The notes beneath the pieces were generated by a model, which was not told where the DNA came from, did not search any database, and saw only the letters and a list, made by a program, of their open reading frames with translations. Shown here piece by piece: positions 11,331 through 22,089 of a stretch of DNA of 64,000 nt; within the stretch, counting starts at the first letter, position 1; every line of letters begins with the position of its first letter. The position numbers and the translations under genes are program-made. Origin of the DNA: Leptobrachium leishanense (lineage: Eukaryota; Chordata; Amphibia; Anura; Megophryidae); contig CM019063.1 in assembly GCA_009667805.1 (NCBI GenBank), positions 189,778,661 to 189,842,660 of the forward strand, in the 5' to 3' direction.

Positions 11331-13230
11331 TTACATAGACAATAGCAAAGGAGAAATGTTCTTGTGCACCTTACCTGGGAAGAATTGCTGGACAATGCGC
11401 TGCCTGACAACTGTGCCCATGTCCTCAGCATCATCAAGGGGCACTATTGGGACCTTGTCAGGGGCCACAGCAAGGTCAGGCTGTAATTCCAATGTATTTC
11501 CATCATCTGTAGGCATATTGTGGAGCGTGGCACATGCCATAACAATCAAGGCAGCTTTCGGGGGCTGGTGTCAGGTTCCTTGCCACCGCTTTCGCAAAAA
11601 GGGTTAAACCAGTGCTGCTTACACATGAAAAGTCCTGCTGGACTTTCCCTTTGCAGAAGCTCACTGGCAGATTCAACAGGTGCCAGCATTTACCTTTAAT
11701 GAGGTCTCCTGAAAGGGAGGTCACACCCTTCCTCCCATGCTGGTGCATTGTATGCTGCTCAGTGGTCCAGTCTTCCTGCTTGTATCCAAATCTCCCTGCT
11801 ATACCATGAACCAGACCTTTTGGCTATCCCTACCGGACTTTGATGCTTCATCCCTGCCCATGACCAAAGGATTTACCCCTGACTATGCTTTATGCACTAC
11901 CCTCTTGAATACGCCTTGTGTCCCTTTCAACTCACCGTGCTCCACTGTGTTTCCTCCATTGAACCCCAGCCATGTCTCCAGTAACCCTGACACTCTGGTC
12001 TCCAGCCCATTGTCGAAAAGATTCCAGTCAGACCTTTTATGTCCTGTCTGTCTGGTGTCTTATGTAGGTTTCCCCTGTATGTCTGTCCTATGCTGCCTCT
12101 GTTACCCAGCTCTATCCCTAGTCAACCCTATTCCTGCTTCGCCCCTCACTACTGTGTTTACCTGTGTGTGTGTTCTTTAATAATAAACCCCTGTTTATCT
12201 ACCCTATCCTTGCCTCCTGTGTATCATTGCATCCTGGGCTCGTATTCTCGCCGCCCCGTGGCAGCTGTTACTGCAGGTCCCTGCCAGACTGATCCCGACC
12301 ACAGAATTGCATTTTCAATACTCCAAAGGTCCTCTCAGTAATGCTCCAGGACCTCTGGTGCACTTTGTTGTAGGCCTCCTTATCCAGTCCTTCAGGCCTC
12401 TGAATGGGGGTCATGAGCCATGACCTGACAGGGTAGCCCGACTCACCTAATACATGGTAAATAAAACAAAGGTAATATTCTGTTAGATTAGGCAATACTT
12501 TACAATTCTGATATGTGTCAAAGGATACATATACTCACCAAGAAGACATCCTTCAGGGAACAGCCTGTCCTTGAAGTCCTGTGTCACCAAGGAGTTCTGA
12601 ACAATATATGAGTCATGGGCACTACCAGGCAACAATGCAAATAGGTGCATGATGCAACATATTGGCATCACATATCATTTGCACGTTGATAGCATGGAAG
12701 TGCTTGTGATTGATATAAATAGGGTACAATCTATTGCCCCCCCAGGACATTAGAAAACCGTCCAAATGCATAAAACTCCTGTTTAACACTATGCCAGCTG
12801 TCAGGGGTGGTAGGGTATCCAATATAGTGGTGGCAAATGTCCCACATAGATAGAAGGAAGCAGTATAGCATGTTGGAGAAAGCGATTTGGCTGACGCCAC
12901 CTAGGTCGGACAGGGGGGCGCTGAAAGATCCTAGTGACAAGGAACCTCAGGCAGCACAGCAGACCAGTAATTCCTTGGCACAGAGCTATGTGAACCAGAC
13001 CTGGACTCCAGATGGGTTTCCAGCTGCAGGTAGAGCTAGAGATCTGTTCATGAGTCAGTCTGTAGTGAAAGCGACACTATGCATCAGTGACATTCTCCAA
13101 TGTTAGTCTAGTCCTTTGGACATGTGGTGGCTGTGAGACTGGACGTGCCCTCTCCAACTCCTGCTAGCATCGGAGACGGTTTCTGCGTATGTACCTCAGT
13201 ACAATAATGAAAGCAGCGATAATACGCACA
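11331..13230 (-). pseudogene. PIF/Harbinger transposase relic (HARBI1-like), split by a solo LTR
   Basis: Fragments of a Harbinger DDE transposase follow one another on the minus strand. An N-terminal remnant is at about 13230-13080. Then come SAFSNMLYCFLLSMWD and YIGYPTTPDSWHSVKQEFYAF (12940-12750), INHKHFHAINVQMICDA (12700-12630), GSAHDSYIVQNSLVTQDF (12620-12560), SGYPVRSWLMTPIQRP and ITERTFGVLKMQF (12440-12310), and the C-terminal IVMACATLHNMPTDDG (11550-11500). Several frameshifts and stops are present. The region that should give the first catalytic Asp is damaged. Between ...SGRDLQ (about 12270) and ...KAAL (about 11555) the frame is interrupted by a solo LTR. The family encodes cut-and-paste transposase, and this copy is dead. 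I could not fix the outer TIRs of the transposon. Confidence 0.85.
11569..12263 (+). repeat. solo LTR inside the Harbinger transposase
   Basis: This 695-bp sequence starts TGTCA and ends TGGCA. It carries AATAAA at 12182-12187 and is flanked by gctgg (11564-11568) and gctgt (12264-12268), a 5-bp target duplication with one mismatch. It precisely interrupts a conserved coding block of the Harbinger transposase. Orientation is taken from the polyadenylation signal. No interior or second LTR is present. Confidence 0.72.
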
Positions 13231-13487
13231 TGCCTGACAACATCCATCGTATAACTCTGGTATGAGGTACTAGAACAACTGTGCTTTGATGCATTCCTTT
13301 TTATAGGCTGAGACATTTGCGTTTGGCCAGGTTGTTAGTTTTTCCAATTAGCACCAGCTTTGAGCACTTGCTAAAAAATTTCACACGCATCCGTGCGGCA
13401 GGGATGTGCAGTGAGGTCAGTGGCTGGTGAAGCACTGGCTAGTATCAGAGCCAGATTATGATATACACAGGTTACATAGGTTCAGGT

Positions 13488-14625
13488 TCAGTGCTCCCCA
13501 GGATCTGGCTGCTGTCAGTGCTCACCAGGAACTGGCTGCTCTTAGTGCTCACCAGAATCTAGCTGCTTTCAGCTCCCCAGAATTAGGGATGTGCGTTTCG
13601 GGTTTCGGAATTTTCACGAAATTTCCCGATTCTGTCTTCGGATTCGGCCGAATTTCCGAATCAGATCGGACCCGAAAACTGATAGATCCGAAAAGTTTTC
13701 CGAGCCGAAACGAAAAGTTTTCGGATTTTTCGAATGGACTTGAAATGTGTCAAATCGAAATTTATTTTTGCTCTATTCATGATTTCGGTTCCATTCGTGA
13801 TTTCGGTTCCATTTCGGTAATTCTGGAAATCGTATATTTAACTATTATCGGTTATATCGCTGATTCTGTAAATTTTGTATTTGTAAATGCGTATCACTTG
13901 TTTCTTGTGGCATTCGGGTCAGTTTAGCGTTTTTTAAATCGTTTTGTTCATTTTTTTTGTTCCTTGGCTTTCATACCATTTTAATATGATTAAATAAAGT
14001 TGTGAAATGTATATTCAATTATTCATAAGAAAAAAAGGATCTTTATTTAATAAAAAAAAACACGATAGAATCGCGAGAATTATCGTAGACACTTTGAAAC
14101 GAGGAGAACAGAAGTTCCGAAAAAACGAAAATTTCCGAAATTTCCGAAAAGTCGACTCAAAAATCGAGCAAAGTGACACGAAAATACGAAAAATGGTCGA
14201 TATTCCGAAAAAAATGTACACGAAAAACGAACTGAACCGAACCGAATCGAAACAGAAATCTGTCGAAACGAGCCGAATCGAAAAGTTTAAACATCAGAAC
14301 AAATCGAACCAAATCGAACCGAAAAAAAAAAAATCGGTGCACAAGCCTACCCAGAATCTGACTGCTCTCAGTGCTCCCTAAGATCTGGCTGCTCTCAGTG
14401 CTACCCAGGATCTGGCTGCTCTCAGTGCTTACTAGGATCTGGCTGCTGTCACAGTGCTCCCCAAGATCTGGCTGCTCTCAGTGCTCCCCAGGATCTGGCT
14501 GTCCTCAGTGCTTACCAGCATTTGGCTGTTCAGTGCTCCCCAGGATCTGGCTTCTCTCAGTGCTCACCAGAATCTGGCTGTTCACTACTCCCCAGGATCT
14601 GGCATTCTCAGTGCTCCCCAAAGTA
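13488..14625. repeat. 27-28 bp minisatellite interrupted by a hAT MITE
   Basis: Units around 'gtgctccccaggatctggct' repeat at 27-28 bp spacing in two blocks, about 13488-13583 and 14350-14625. The central 766 bp is the hAT element, so the array is older than that insertion. Confidence 0.8.
13584..14349. mobile_element. hAT MITE with 8-bp TSD (cccagaat)
   Basis: The left end reads tagggatgtgcgtttcggg and the reverse of the right end reads taggcttgtgcaccgattt. The 8-bp duplication cccagaat is exact (13576-13583 and 14350-14357). The TSD length and the TAGNG-type terminus indicate the hAT superfamily. The interior is rich in TTCGG/CCGAA and self-complementary, with no transposase. Confidence 0.85.
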
Positions 14626-15185
14626 CAGTAAGCTTGCAGAAGCCTCGTGCAAGCTCCGACATGCTAAGCGATTACTAATGGGTTTAGCATGAGCAATATA
14701 ATCTGTGGGGCATGCAATAGAGTCACATAACCTAGCGTAAACATATACTCACCATAACACTAACGGTAGTGCAAACTATATGGTCTGGCCCTATGACTCT
14801 GGAACACTGTAAATCACCTTCAGATAATTCCGCTTTATAGCTAACCCAATGGCATTTATCATTTCTACATCTTCTAGCATAGTGTCAATGTATTATATAC
14901 CTTATTTCCTGGTATTTTTCCACCAGCATCGAACATAATCTTAAAATATGCAGTGTACTGATATGATGTAGTGTATCCTCAAGCAATTTCTCTAATGAAA
15001 ATTCACTGTTTGACCCGTTCTTTCCATCTTTGATAGGTTCGTGTACATATACATCCCAAAAAGCGCCAATTCCTGTATTTAGTTTTCCTATCCAGCATGC
15101 ACACCTAACCTACTTGCCATTTCCCTAATTTACTTCTTATGGTTGAAAATATTTCTCACTTTTTATTTATTTTCAGTAACTTGTT
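14626..15185. other. no recognised feature
   Basis: I see no coding region, TIR or known repeat. Confidence 0.4.
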
Positions 15186-15404
15186 TAGGGTTTTTATTTT
15201 GGACAAAGTATTTTACCAGGAAGGATACATTGAGATTTCTCTCGTTTTCAAGTATGTCCTGGGTGGCGAGTATGTACCATTAGGTGTCTTGCCCAAGGAA
15301 ACTTACTGGAGAGGTTGCTCGCTGGGATCGGACCAATGTCTCCACAGGCTCTCTCCATGCAGAGCAGTGATGTTACCTCTACTCCACTCAGCCAGTACAA
15401 CCAT
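15186..15404 (-). repeat. tRNA-headed, MIR-like SINE with L2 tail
   Basis: On the minus strand the sequence opens with a degraded tRNA-like head: a box-A-like 'tggctgagtgga' near 15400 and a box-B-like 'tggtccgatccc' near 15319. A segment follows that resembles the core of CORE/MIR SINEs (ccttgggcaagacacctaat). The final 70 bp or so (cccaggacatacttgaaaac ... cctggtaaaatacttt) match the 3' end of the L2 LINE at 23309-23370 almost base for base. SINEs that share a LINE tail are mobilised by that LINE. The MIR comparison is from memory. Confidence 0.7.
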
Positions 15405-16033
15405 TTTATTATAATACAAATTTATGTCATATATTTATGTATCCTGGGCCTGTAGGTTATTAATTATGCTTACAATAAAAGCAAGCATGCAATCATTCTA
15501 CAATTTCAAAATGCTAATATTTCAAGGGATTTTTTAAAATATAATTCATGTTTCAATACAGAAATATCAATAAAAACAATTAAAACGTAGTCACAAATTC
15601 TCTAGCAATCCTATTAACAACATTAATTAAGCCAGTTTTGAATTAACCCTTGATTCAAGCTGTGCTTTGATGACAGGTCCACTTTAAGGGTTTAGTCTGT
15701 CTGACCTCTATTTCCTGACCTCTATCCGTGGAACCAGCAATAGAGAAAGGACCTTTATGGCATTGAAATAATTACATACACCTTCTATTGGAAATGACAA
15801 CATGCAGTAGATTAAATAAACATTACAACCTCAAACACCCATACGAGGACAAGTATCATCTAAGACATGTTCTAAGACCTCATAGAACAAAAATATAAGG
15901 GGTTATTGACAAAGCGGAGAACTTGCCACCGAATTGTGCAGAATGATAAATTTCACCGTATGGTGCAGTTTCGGAGCAGTTTGTCTGCTAAACTATCAAT
16001 TCGCCAAATACTGCTAAATTGACAAAGAAATAT
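15405..16033. other. no recognised feature
   Basis: This is AT-rich, apparently single-copy sequence. I see no gene. Confidence 0.4.
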
Positions 16034-16210
16034 GGTGCTGTCAGGGCCGCCATCAGGGCATTACACCCCATGCTGCCGTAAGGGGCCCGGTGGGGGCCCG
16101 GGCAGCCGGGCCCTGGGGGGGCCGGGTACCCCTCGGCAGCGGCGTTGCCCTCTTACAGCTCCGGTATCGAACTCGAGGAGTCCGAATCTGGAGCTGTGTC
16201 TCTGCTGCTG

Positions 16211-16249
16211 CAGGAGCCGGAGGAGACACTGTGTCTCCTCCGGCTCCTG
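16211..16249. repeat. perfect 19-bp-arm hairpin
   Basis: The arm caggagccggaggagacac (16211-16229) is followed by one base and its exact reverse complement (16231-16249). Confidence 0.9.
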
Positions 16250-16480
16250 GCAGCTTCACTTCCTGGCTGGGTGGGGCCAAGCAGCGTCTGAGGGCCTCCC
16301 AAGCACGTTGCTTTGGCTCCGCCCCTCCACTCAGTGAAGCTGTGCGCCTGAGCTGGAGGGACCAGGCTGAAGAGAGAAGACTGAAGATTGAAGAGAAGAA
16401 AAGAAGATAGAAGAAAAGAAGATTGAAGAAAAGAAGAGAGAAGAAAAGGAGAAGAAAAGAAGACAGCGGAGTGGTGAGCC

Positions 16481-17115
16481 AGGGCCCAGGGCCCAGACCC
16501 AGGGCCCAGACCCCAAGGCCCAGACCCAGGGTCCAGACCCCAAGGCCCAGACCCTGGGCCCAGACCCCAAGGCCCAGACCCTGGGTAAAGACCCCAAGGC
16601 CCAGACCCAGGGTCCAGACCCCAAGGAGCAGGGCCCAGACCCCAAGGCCCAGACCCAGGGTCCAGACCCCAAGGCCCAGACCCCAAGGCCCAGACCCCAA
16701 GGCCCAGACCCCAAGGCCCAGACCCTGGGCCCAGACCCCAAGGCCCAGACCCCAAGGTCCAGACCCTGGGCCCAGACCCCAAGGCCCAGACCCTGGGCCC
16801 AGACTCCAAGGTCCAGACCCCAAGGCCCAGACCCAGGGACCAGACCCAGAGCCCAGACCCAGGGACCAGACCCCAGGGTCCAGACCCCAAGGTCCAGACC
16901 CAGGGTCCAGACCCAGCCTAGACCCAGGGGCCAGGCCCCAAGGCCCAGCCCCATGGACCAGACCCCAAGGTCCAGACCCAGGGTCCAGACCCCAGGGACC
17001 AGACCCCAGGGGCCAGGCCCAGCCTAGACCCAGGGGCCAGGCCCCAAGGCCCAGCCCCATGGACCAGACCCCAAGCCCAGACCTAGGGACCAGAGCCCAG
17101 ACCCAGGGATTGCTG
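16481..17115. repeat. GC-rich minisatellite in hAT element
   Basis: The array mixes short units of the types 'gaccccaaggcccagaccc' and 'tgggcccaga'. It produces long open frames of Pro/Arg/Gln or Gly/Leu/Trp composition on both strands. These are artefacts of the repeat. Confidence 0.9.
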
Positions 17116-17465
17116 TGGATTCTGTGATACGCTCATACACACTGCACATTACTGGAAGTTTTATTGCTGTGGTGCTATGTTATGTCCTTTTTTTTGAAGG
17201 GGGAGAAAAGCGGTTAGAGTTTGAGGGAGAGCCGGGGGGGCCCCATCGTGAGGTTTAGTAAGGGGCCCCATCATTTCTGATGGCTGCCCTGGGTGCTGTC
17301 TTCAGCCGCAGCGCAATTGTCCCGTAGAGTAGTAATGATTAATCTATTCAAAGAGCGCTGAATTGCATTGAAGTGTCAGCAAAATTAATTGATTTTCAGT
17401 TCGACAGGTTTGAATCCCTTAGACTTCAATGTAAAAAAATAAATATTTTTAATTTAAAAAAATAA

Positions 17466-18342
17466 GGGCCACATTACAATCTATGTTATTATTATTATTA
17501 TTATTGTCATCATTTATACAGCGCAACAGTTTCCGCAGCGCTTTACAATAACCAAAGGGAACAAAATACATATAAATGGACAAAGGATGGAAACAAGAGG
17601 TATAGAGGGCCCTGCTCATAGGAGTTTACAGTCTATGTGCTAACGTTAACGCTCACCTGCTTGAGCATTAACGTTAACCGCGGTGTCTACCACATATTTC
17701 AATCCAAACGCAAACGGGTTAAGTAACCCGTTTGTGTTTGGTACCTTGTGCTTTTCAGCGCAAGGTTACTGTACTTACTGTTACTGTACTTAAAGTGTTA
17801 ATCAGCGTTAGAATTACAAAGTCCTAACGCTGTTTAACGTCCAGCTGTGGTTAGCGGAAAGTTAGCCACAGCCAGGACTTGGTGTTAACGGATTCCGCTT
17901 CTGCAGAATCCGTTAACACCATCAAAAAAATTTTAAAAAAAACAATCCTATACCACCTCCTGTTCCGCGGTGAGAACCGTGGCTCCAACCGCCTCCTCCG
18001 TCCGGCGGGAGCAGGGAGAGACTGGGGGAAAAAGTTCCTCAGTCTCCCCCTGCGAATAACTACGCCGACCGGCCGGATCTCGCGAGGCGAGGTCTGGCAG
18101 GTCATGTGACTGCCGGCATCTGGCTCAATGGAGTCCTATGGACTCCATCGAGTGGATGCTCGCGTCTGCGCTCAACGCTGCTGTGAGCATCCCGGGGCGT
18201 AGCGCCCGCTACAAATGCAGGCAGCATTTTTTGCGCCTGCATTATAATCCCCCATTAAAATGGGGGCGGAAGGGGGAAAACTGCGGGCGCAGTTTTTTCT
18301 CCCTACCGCCCCCGTTTTAACGTGGGGATTTTAATGTAGCCC
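17466..18342. mobile_element. Harbinger-like non-autonomous element (TAA TSD)
   Basis: The ends are gggccacattacaatc (17466) and, reversed, gggctacattaaaatc (18342), flanked by TAA on both sides (17463-17465, 18343-18345). A 3-bp TWA duplication with GG-starting TIRs is typical of PIF/Harbinger. Inside are a hairpin with 15-bp arms (ggtgttaacggattc at 17881-17895 and its complement at 17906-17920) and another interspersed repeat (17480-17640). Confidence 0.7.
17480..17640 (+). repeat. unclassified interspersed repeat with (ATT)n start
   Basis: An ATT microsatellite is followed by 'cagcgcaacagtttccgcag' and 'gggccctgctcataggag', ending 'tacagtctat'. I know this as a high-copy repeat in frog genomes, but I cannot name its class. 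It sits inside the Harbinger-like element. Confidence 0.5.
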
Positions 18343-19030
18343 TAAGCATTTATTATTTTCATTTTCAGCAAAAAAACTTTTTATTTATTTATTTTTACCT
18401 TCTTATATTTTTTTGACAAAATTTTTGTTTCCCAATGAGTTTTTTTTTATTCTGTAACAGCCCTTTTTTATTACTTTTTAAGGGACCTTTTTAATTAATT
18501 AGACACGTTTTAATGCATTTTTATCATTTTAAACACCTATTAGGAGAATAGGATAGTTCCGTTTTTTTTTTCTTGCAGTTCGGTGGTCTTCACTTCAGCG
18601 ACTCCATCTTCGGTGCACTATGGTGACCCTGCAGTGAATATTGAACTCAAAGGGTTGGCGAAAAGGAATCGCCAAAGCACCAAAAATGTTGTGCTTTGTG
18701 ATTAACCCTTATATAGAACATAAATTTGCAATTATCTGTGTTCATCATCTAGCAATGTGATGGAAATGTTACATGCCTCTTTATGTCATTTTGGAGTATT
18801 CATTTGATGCAAGTTCAGGTTTTTCATTCCATCTTTGTGGAAAATACCAACAATACAAAGCAGAGATCTCAGGAGATTTCTCCAACCTCTGCATTCTCCA
18901 GCTTCTGTCTAACTGCATACAATGTTAATTATACTCAGACTCATTCTATTCATACAACAGGTTAGAGTAAGGATAGTGGTATCAATGATGAATCCATAAC
19001 CTCTTCATTGCTGAGCCATTTTGCCACTTC
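18343..19030. other. no recognised feature
   Basis: This is T-rich sequence with no gene or clear repeat. Confidence 0.4.
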
Positions 19031-19350
19031 TTAATGTGGTATTCCAGGGCAGGCACAAGCTGAGCACCTCGCCCGGAACACAGCGCTAACCACAGTGATA
19101 CTTGTGGTAGCACTTCGGCGCCGCTGCAAGTATCACCTCTTTTGGTTCATTGTACTCCATGGAGGGTTGCACTTCCGGGTCATGAGATTGTGCAACGCTG
19201 CGGAGTGATCCCAGAGGAAGACTGGGAACTATTTGTTCCCAATCTCACTCTGCTTGCGGCCTTCTCGCCACGGATTGAGAGGTGAGTATTAGGTTTAATG
19301 GGAGGGTTTTTAGTGGGTGCTAAATGATTTTGAATTAGCAAAATCATTTA
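19030..19350 (+). repeat. unclassified repeat, family shared with 26560-26880
   Basis: The two segments share order and sequence: 'ggcaggc' start, 'cagtgata..tgtggtagc', 'ggagggttg', 'cggagtgat', 'gaggaag', 'ggtgagtat' and 'gtgctaaatgatt'. Both are in the same orientation. No TIR or coding part was found. Confidence 0.6.
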
Positions 19351-19825
19351 ACACCAGCTTTTAGGACTCACTAAAGTTTTTGCTTGCGCATCCCAACATT
19401 AATTTTCATCTGCACTTAGTATTACCTAACTTGGCGGGATGCTAAAAAAAAATATTTCATTCCCCATATTAGATATAGGAAACGTTTAAGTACAGTAAGC
19501 TTGTGCAAGCTGCAAAGTGCACAACACCCAAGTGTAGCATCAGGGTTGGAATATCATTGCCAAATGTTAAACGTCTCCTAGCACTAACGATTACATGTCA
19601 ATACACTACACTAGCACCAACTATGGAATATTGCCCTATATCGGGCAATATCCCTTACCGCCAAGGAGATCGAAGGGTACAAAGGACCGCCCCTCATCTA
19701 AGGCAATATCCGGGTAGAATTGGAAAGACAGAACAGAACGTTCAGAGTACTCGGCGCTATTTATTTTATATGAAAAATGGTAATCGTTTTTTGCTGCTCA
19801 CTTAGTCAGGCGTACCTTTCACCTC
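19351..19825. other. no recognised feature
   Basis: There is no gene. The sequence 'atatcgggcaatatc' near 19637 is a short palindrome. Confidence 0.4.
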
Positions 19826-20320
19826 ACAATATTCCCACAAAACATACAAACAAATATATCTAATAGGGAGCGCAATGAATATGTGCTAATTAACAGATAT
19901 ATCTAGAAATATAACTTAGCTTATAGGTATCAGCATGGGGTTGGACCTTCCCATTCAGAAATTCGGTATCAATGTATGTATATCCTAAATGAAAAAACGA
20001 AAATCTGATCGCGTAATACAGTTAGATAAGCATAATTTAAATGGCAATGAAGATGTTCACACTCACAAAGGGGGAGCCCCAAGTGGCTCGTATCAATTCG
20101 CCTGTAGGTCTCTTAGTAGGGGGGACCTTACCCACGTATGGATATCTTTAGATATCCATATAATTACCGACTGAGGAGGCTTGCAGGACGCAAGCGAAAC
20201 GCGTCTCTGATTTTTTATGTTTATATTTTATATACTTAATACATTTTTATTCATTTATCCATTTTTATTCAGCAATTTCATTTTTTGATTTTTTTTTATC
20301 GGAGGCTCGACTCTCTTAGA
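19826..20320 (+). mobile_element. Penelope-type terminal repeat, left arm with hammerhead motif
   Basis: Bases 19826-20160 recur in reverse complement at 21513-21832, for example 'gggagcgcaatgaatatgtg' against its complement near 21775. The left arm is followed by a hammerhead motif (20167-20210) and an AT-rich stretch. Terminal repeats in inverted order plus a hammerhead are known features of Penelope-like elements. No coding part survives here, so the assignment is an inference. Confidence 0.6.
20167..20210 (+). ncRNA. second hammerhead ribozyme motif
   Basis: The core CTGAGGA (20171-20177; position 7 is free in the CUGANGA consensus) is followed by one extra G. Next come a perfect 6-bp stem II (GCTTGC 20179-20184, loop AGGAC, GCAAGC 20190-20195), GAAA (20196-20199), the palindrome ACGCGT (20199-20204) and the cleavage triplet GTC ending at 20205. 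Stem I is weak: of the four positions next to the core, three pair. The architecture, including the extra purine before stem II and the ACGCGT stem III, matches the motif at 8726-8766. Confidence 0.7.
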
Positions 20321-20321
20321 A

Positions 20322-21360
20322 CAATAGAAAATGTCGGCAGATAAGAACCTTTCGGCCCATCTAGTCTGCCCAATTACATGGAACTTTACCTGGATTTATC
20401 TTTTGTTTAGGATAGCCTTATGCCTATCCCATGCCTGCTTAAATTCAATTACTGTTTTGGCCTCTACCACTTCAACTGGAAGGCTGTTCCATGTATCCAC
20501 CACCCTCTCAGTAAAATAATGCTTCCCGATGTTACTTTTAAACCTTTGCCCCTCTAATCTAAGACTATGTCCTCTTGTTTTGCTACTTTGTTTCCTTTTT
20601 AAATATACTCCCTTCCTCTACCATGTGGATTTCCTTTACGTATTTAAATGTTTCTATCATATCTCCTCTGTCTCGTCTTTTTTCCAAGCTGTACATGTTA
20701 AGATCATTAAGCCTTTCCTGGTAACTTTTCTCCTTCAAGCCGTACAACATTTTAGTAGCCCTTCTCTGAACTCTCTCTAAGATGTCTATATCCTTCTGGA
20801 GATACGGTCTCCAGTACTGCACACAGTACTCCAAGTGAAGTCTCACCAGTGCTCTGTACAGTGGCATGAGCACTAACCAAGCATTCTGCCAGCATTTCCT
20901 GCTGCTCTAGTACATTGACTACTTACCTTTAGATCCTTTGAAATAATAACCCCTAAATCCCTTTCCTCGGATGTTGAGGTTAGGACTGTATCAAATATTC
21001 TATATTCAGCCCTTGGGTTTTTACGTCCCAGGTGCATTATCTTGCACTTATCCACATTAAAACTCAATTGCCACAGCTCCGACCATTTTTTTAGTTTACC
21101 TAAATCATTTGTCATATGGCTGATCCCTCCAGGAACGTCAACCCTGTTGCAAATCTTTGTGTTATCAGCAAAAAGACATACTTTTCCATTAATACCTTCT
21201 GCAATATCACTAATAAAAATATTAAAGAGAATGGGTCCAAGTACTGACCCCTGAGGTACCCCACTGGTAACAAGACCTTGCGCCGAATAAACTCCATTTA
21301 CCACAACCCTCTGTTGCCTGGAGGTAGGACCCCCTCTGATTAAGTTAGAGGTCCACATGC
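20322..21360 (-). mobile_element. Rex1-like LINE, 5' truncated
   Basis: This minus-strand 3' fragment of a non-LTR retrotransposon is inserted between the two inverted Penelope arms. It ends in 'cattttctattgttctaaga' (reverse of 20322-20341). The coding parts match the Rex1/CR1 group by motif: SGVPQGSVLGPILFNIFISD, then FADN, then RVQRRATKMLYGLKEKSYQERLNDL. Confidence 0.8.
20400..21358 (-). pseudogene. Rex1-like reverse transcriptase fragment
   Basis: The first frame (21358-20873) holds the RT fingers and palm remnant, with GVPQGSVLGPILFNIFISD and then LFADNTKICN. The family active-site motif is FADD, so the second Asp is replaced by Asn. The frame shifts near 20873, and the next frame (to 20583) holds the thumb region (HLEYCVQYWRPYLQKDIDIL). 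Downstream, stop codons interrupt the C-terminus. The copy is 5' truncated and cannot be active. Confidence 0.8.
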
Positions 21361-21832
21361 TATATTTACAGAGCCATCAATTCAGAAGGCTCTGAACCAT
21401 GTGAGTTGATCACTTTTGGGATTTTTATATATATTTATGTGCCAGTGATAATGCACCATAGCGGTATACTTTCTCTTTGAAGTGTATTTGCCATTGAAAG
21501 AACATCTAAAAGATATCCATACGTGGGTGAGGTCCCCCCTACTAAGAGACCTACAGGCGAATTGATACGAGCCACTTGGGGCTCCCCCTTTGTGAGTGTG
21601 AACATCTTCATTGCCATATAAATGATGCTTATCTAACTGTATTACGCAATCAGATTTTCGTTTTTTTATTTAGGATATACATATATTGATACCGAATTTC
21701 TGAATGGGAAGGTCCAACCCCATGCTGATACCTATAAGCTAAGTTATATTTCTAGATATATCGGTTAATTACCACATATTCATTGCGCTCCCTATTCGAT
21801 ACATTTGTTTGTATGTTTTGTGGGAATATCCG
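21361..21832 (-). mobile_element. Penelope-type terminal repeat, right inverted arm
   Basis: Bases 21513-21832 are the reverse complement of 19826-20160 with modest divergence. Bases 21361-21512 may be the other part of the same element, separated from the left arm by the Rex1 insertion. Confidence 0.55.
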
Positions 21833-22089
21833 GGTAGAGGCAAGGCGTATGCTCCACTAGTATTACCTTCGACCAAGTGGCACATGGACCAGGGTGGCCC
21901 AAACATTAATCCATGCAACAAAATCAACAACAATGGACTGGGCACTCAGGTGAAGTCTTTATTATGGACATCCCACATCGTTTTAGCACCTATCTGGAGT
22001 CTTCACCTGAGTGTCGATCTTTGGTGTTCTCTGCTGCTCCTTTAAGGGAATTTTATCAGCAGTGCTGGATAGTCCTTGTTTGTGGAGCT

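Larger units (their letters stand above)
16042..17291. mobile_element. non-autonomous hAT element with GC palindrome and minisatellite
   Basis: The ends are cagggccgccatcag (16042) and, reversed, cagggcagccatcag (17291). The 8-bp duplication ggtgctgt is exact on both sides (16034-16041 and 17292-17299), which places it in hAT. Inside are a perfect 19-bp-arm hairpin (16211-16249) and a GC-rich tandem array (16481-17115). No transposase is seen. Confidence 0.85.

Noticed and set aside
15290..15404. Possible tRNA gene
   Set aside because: A and B box resemblance is weak, no cloverleaf forms, and an L2 tail follows. It is a SINE head.
16053..17127. Long open frames on both strands (up to 335 codons, Gly/Leu/Trp or Pro/Arg/Gln)
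   Set aside because: They are translations of the GC-rich minisatellite inside a hAT element. All frames stay open because of unit length and composition.
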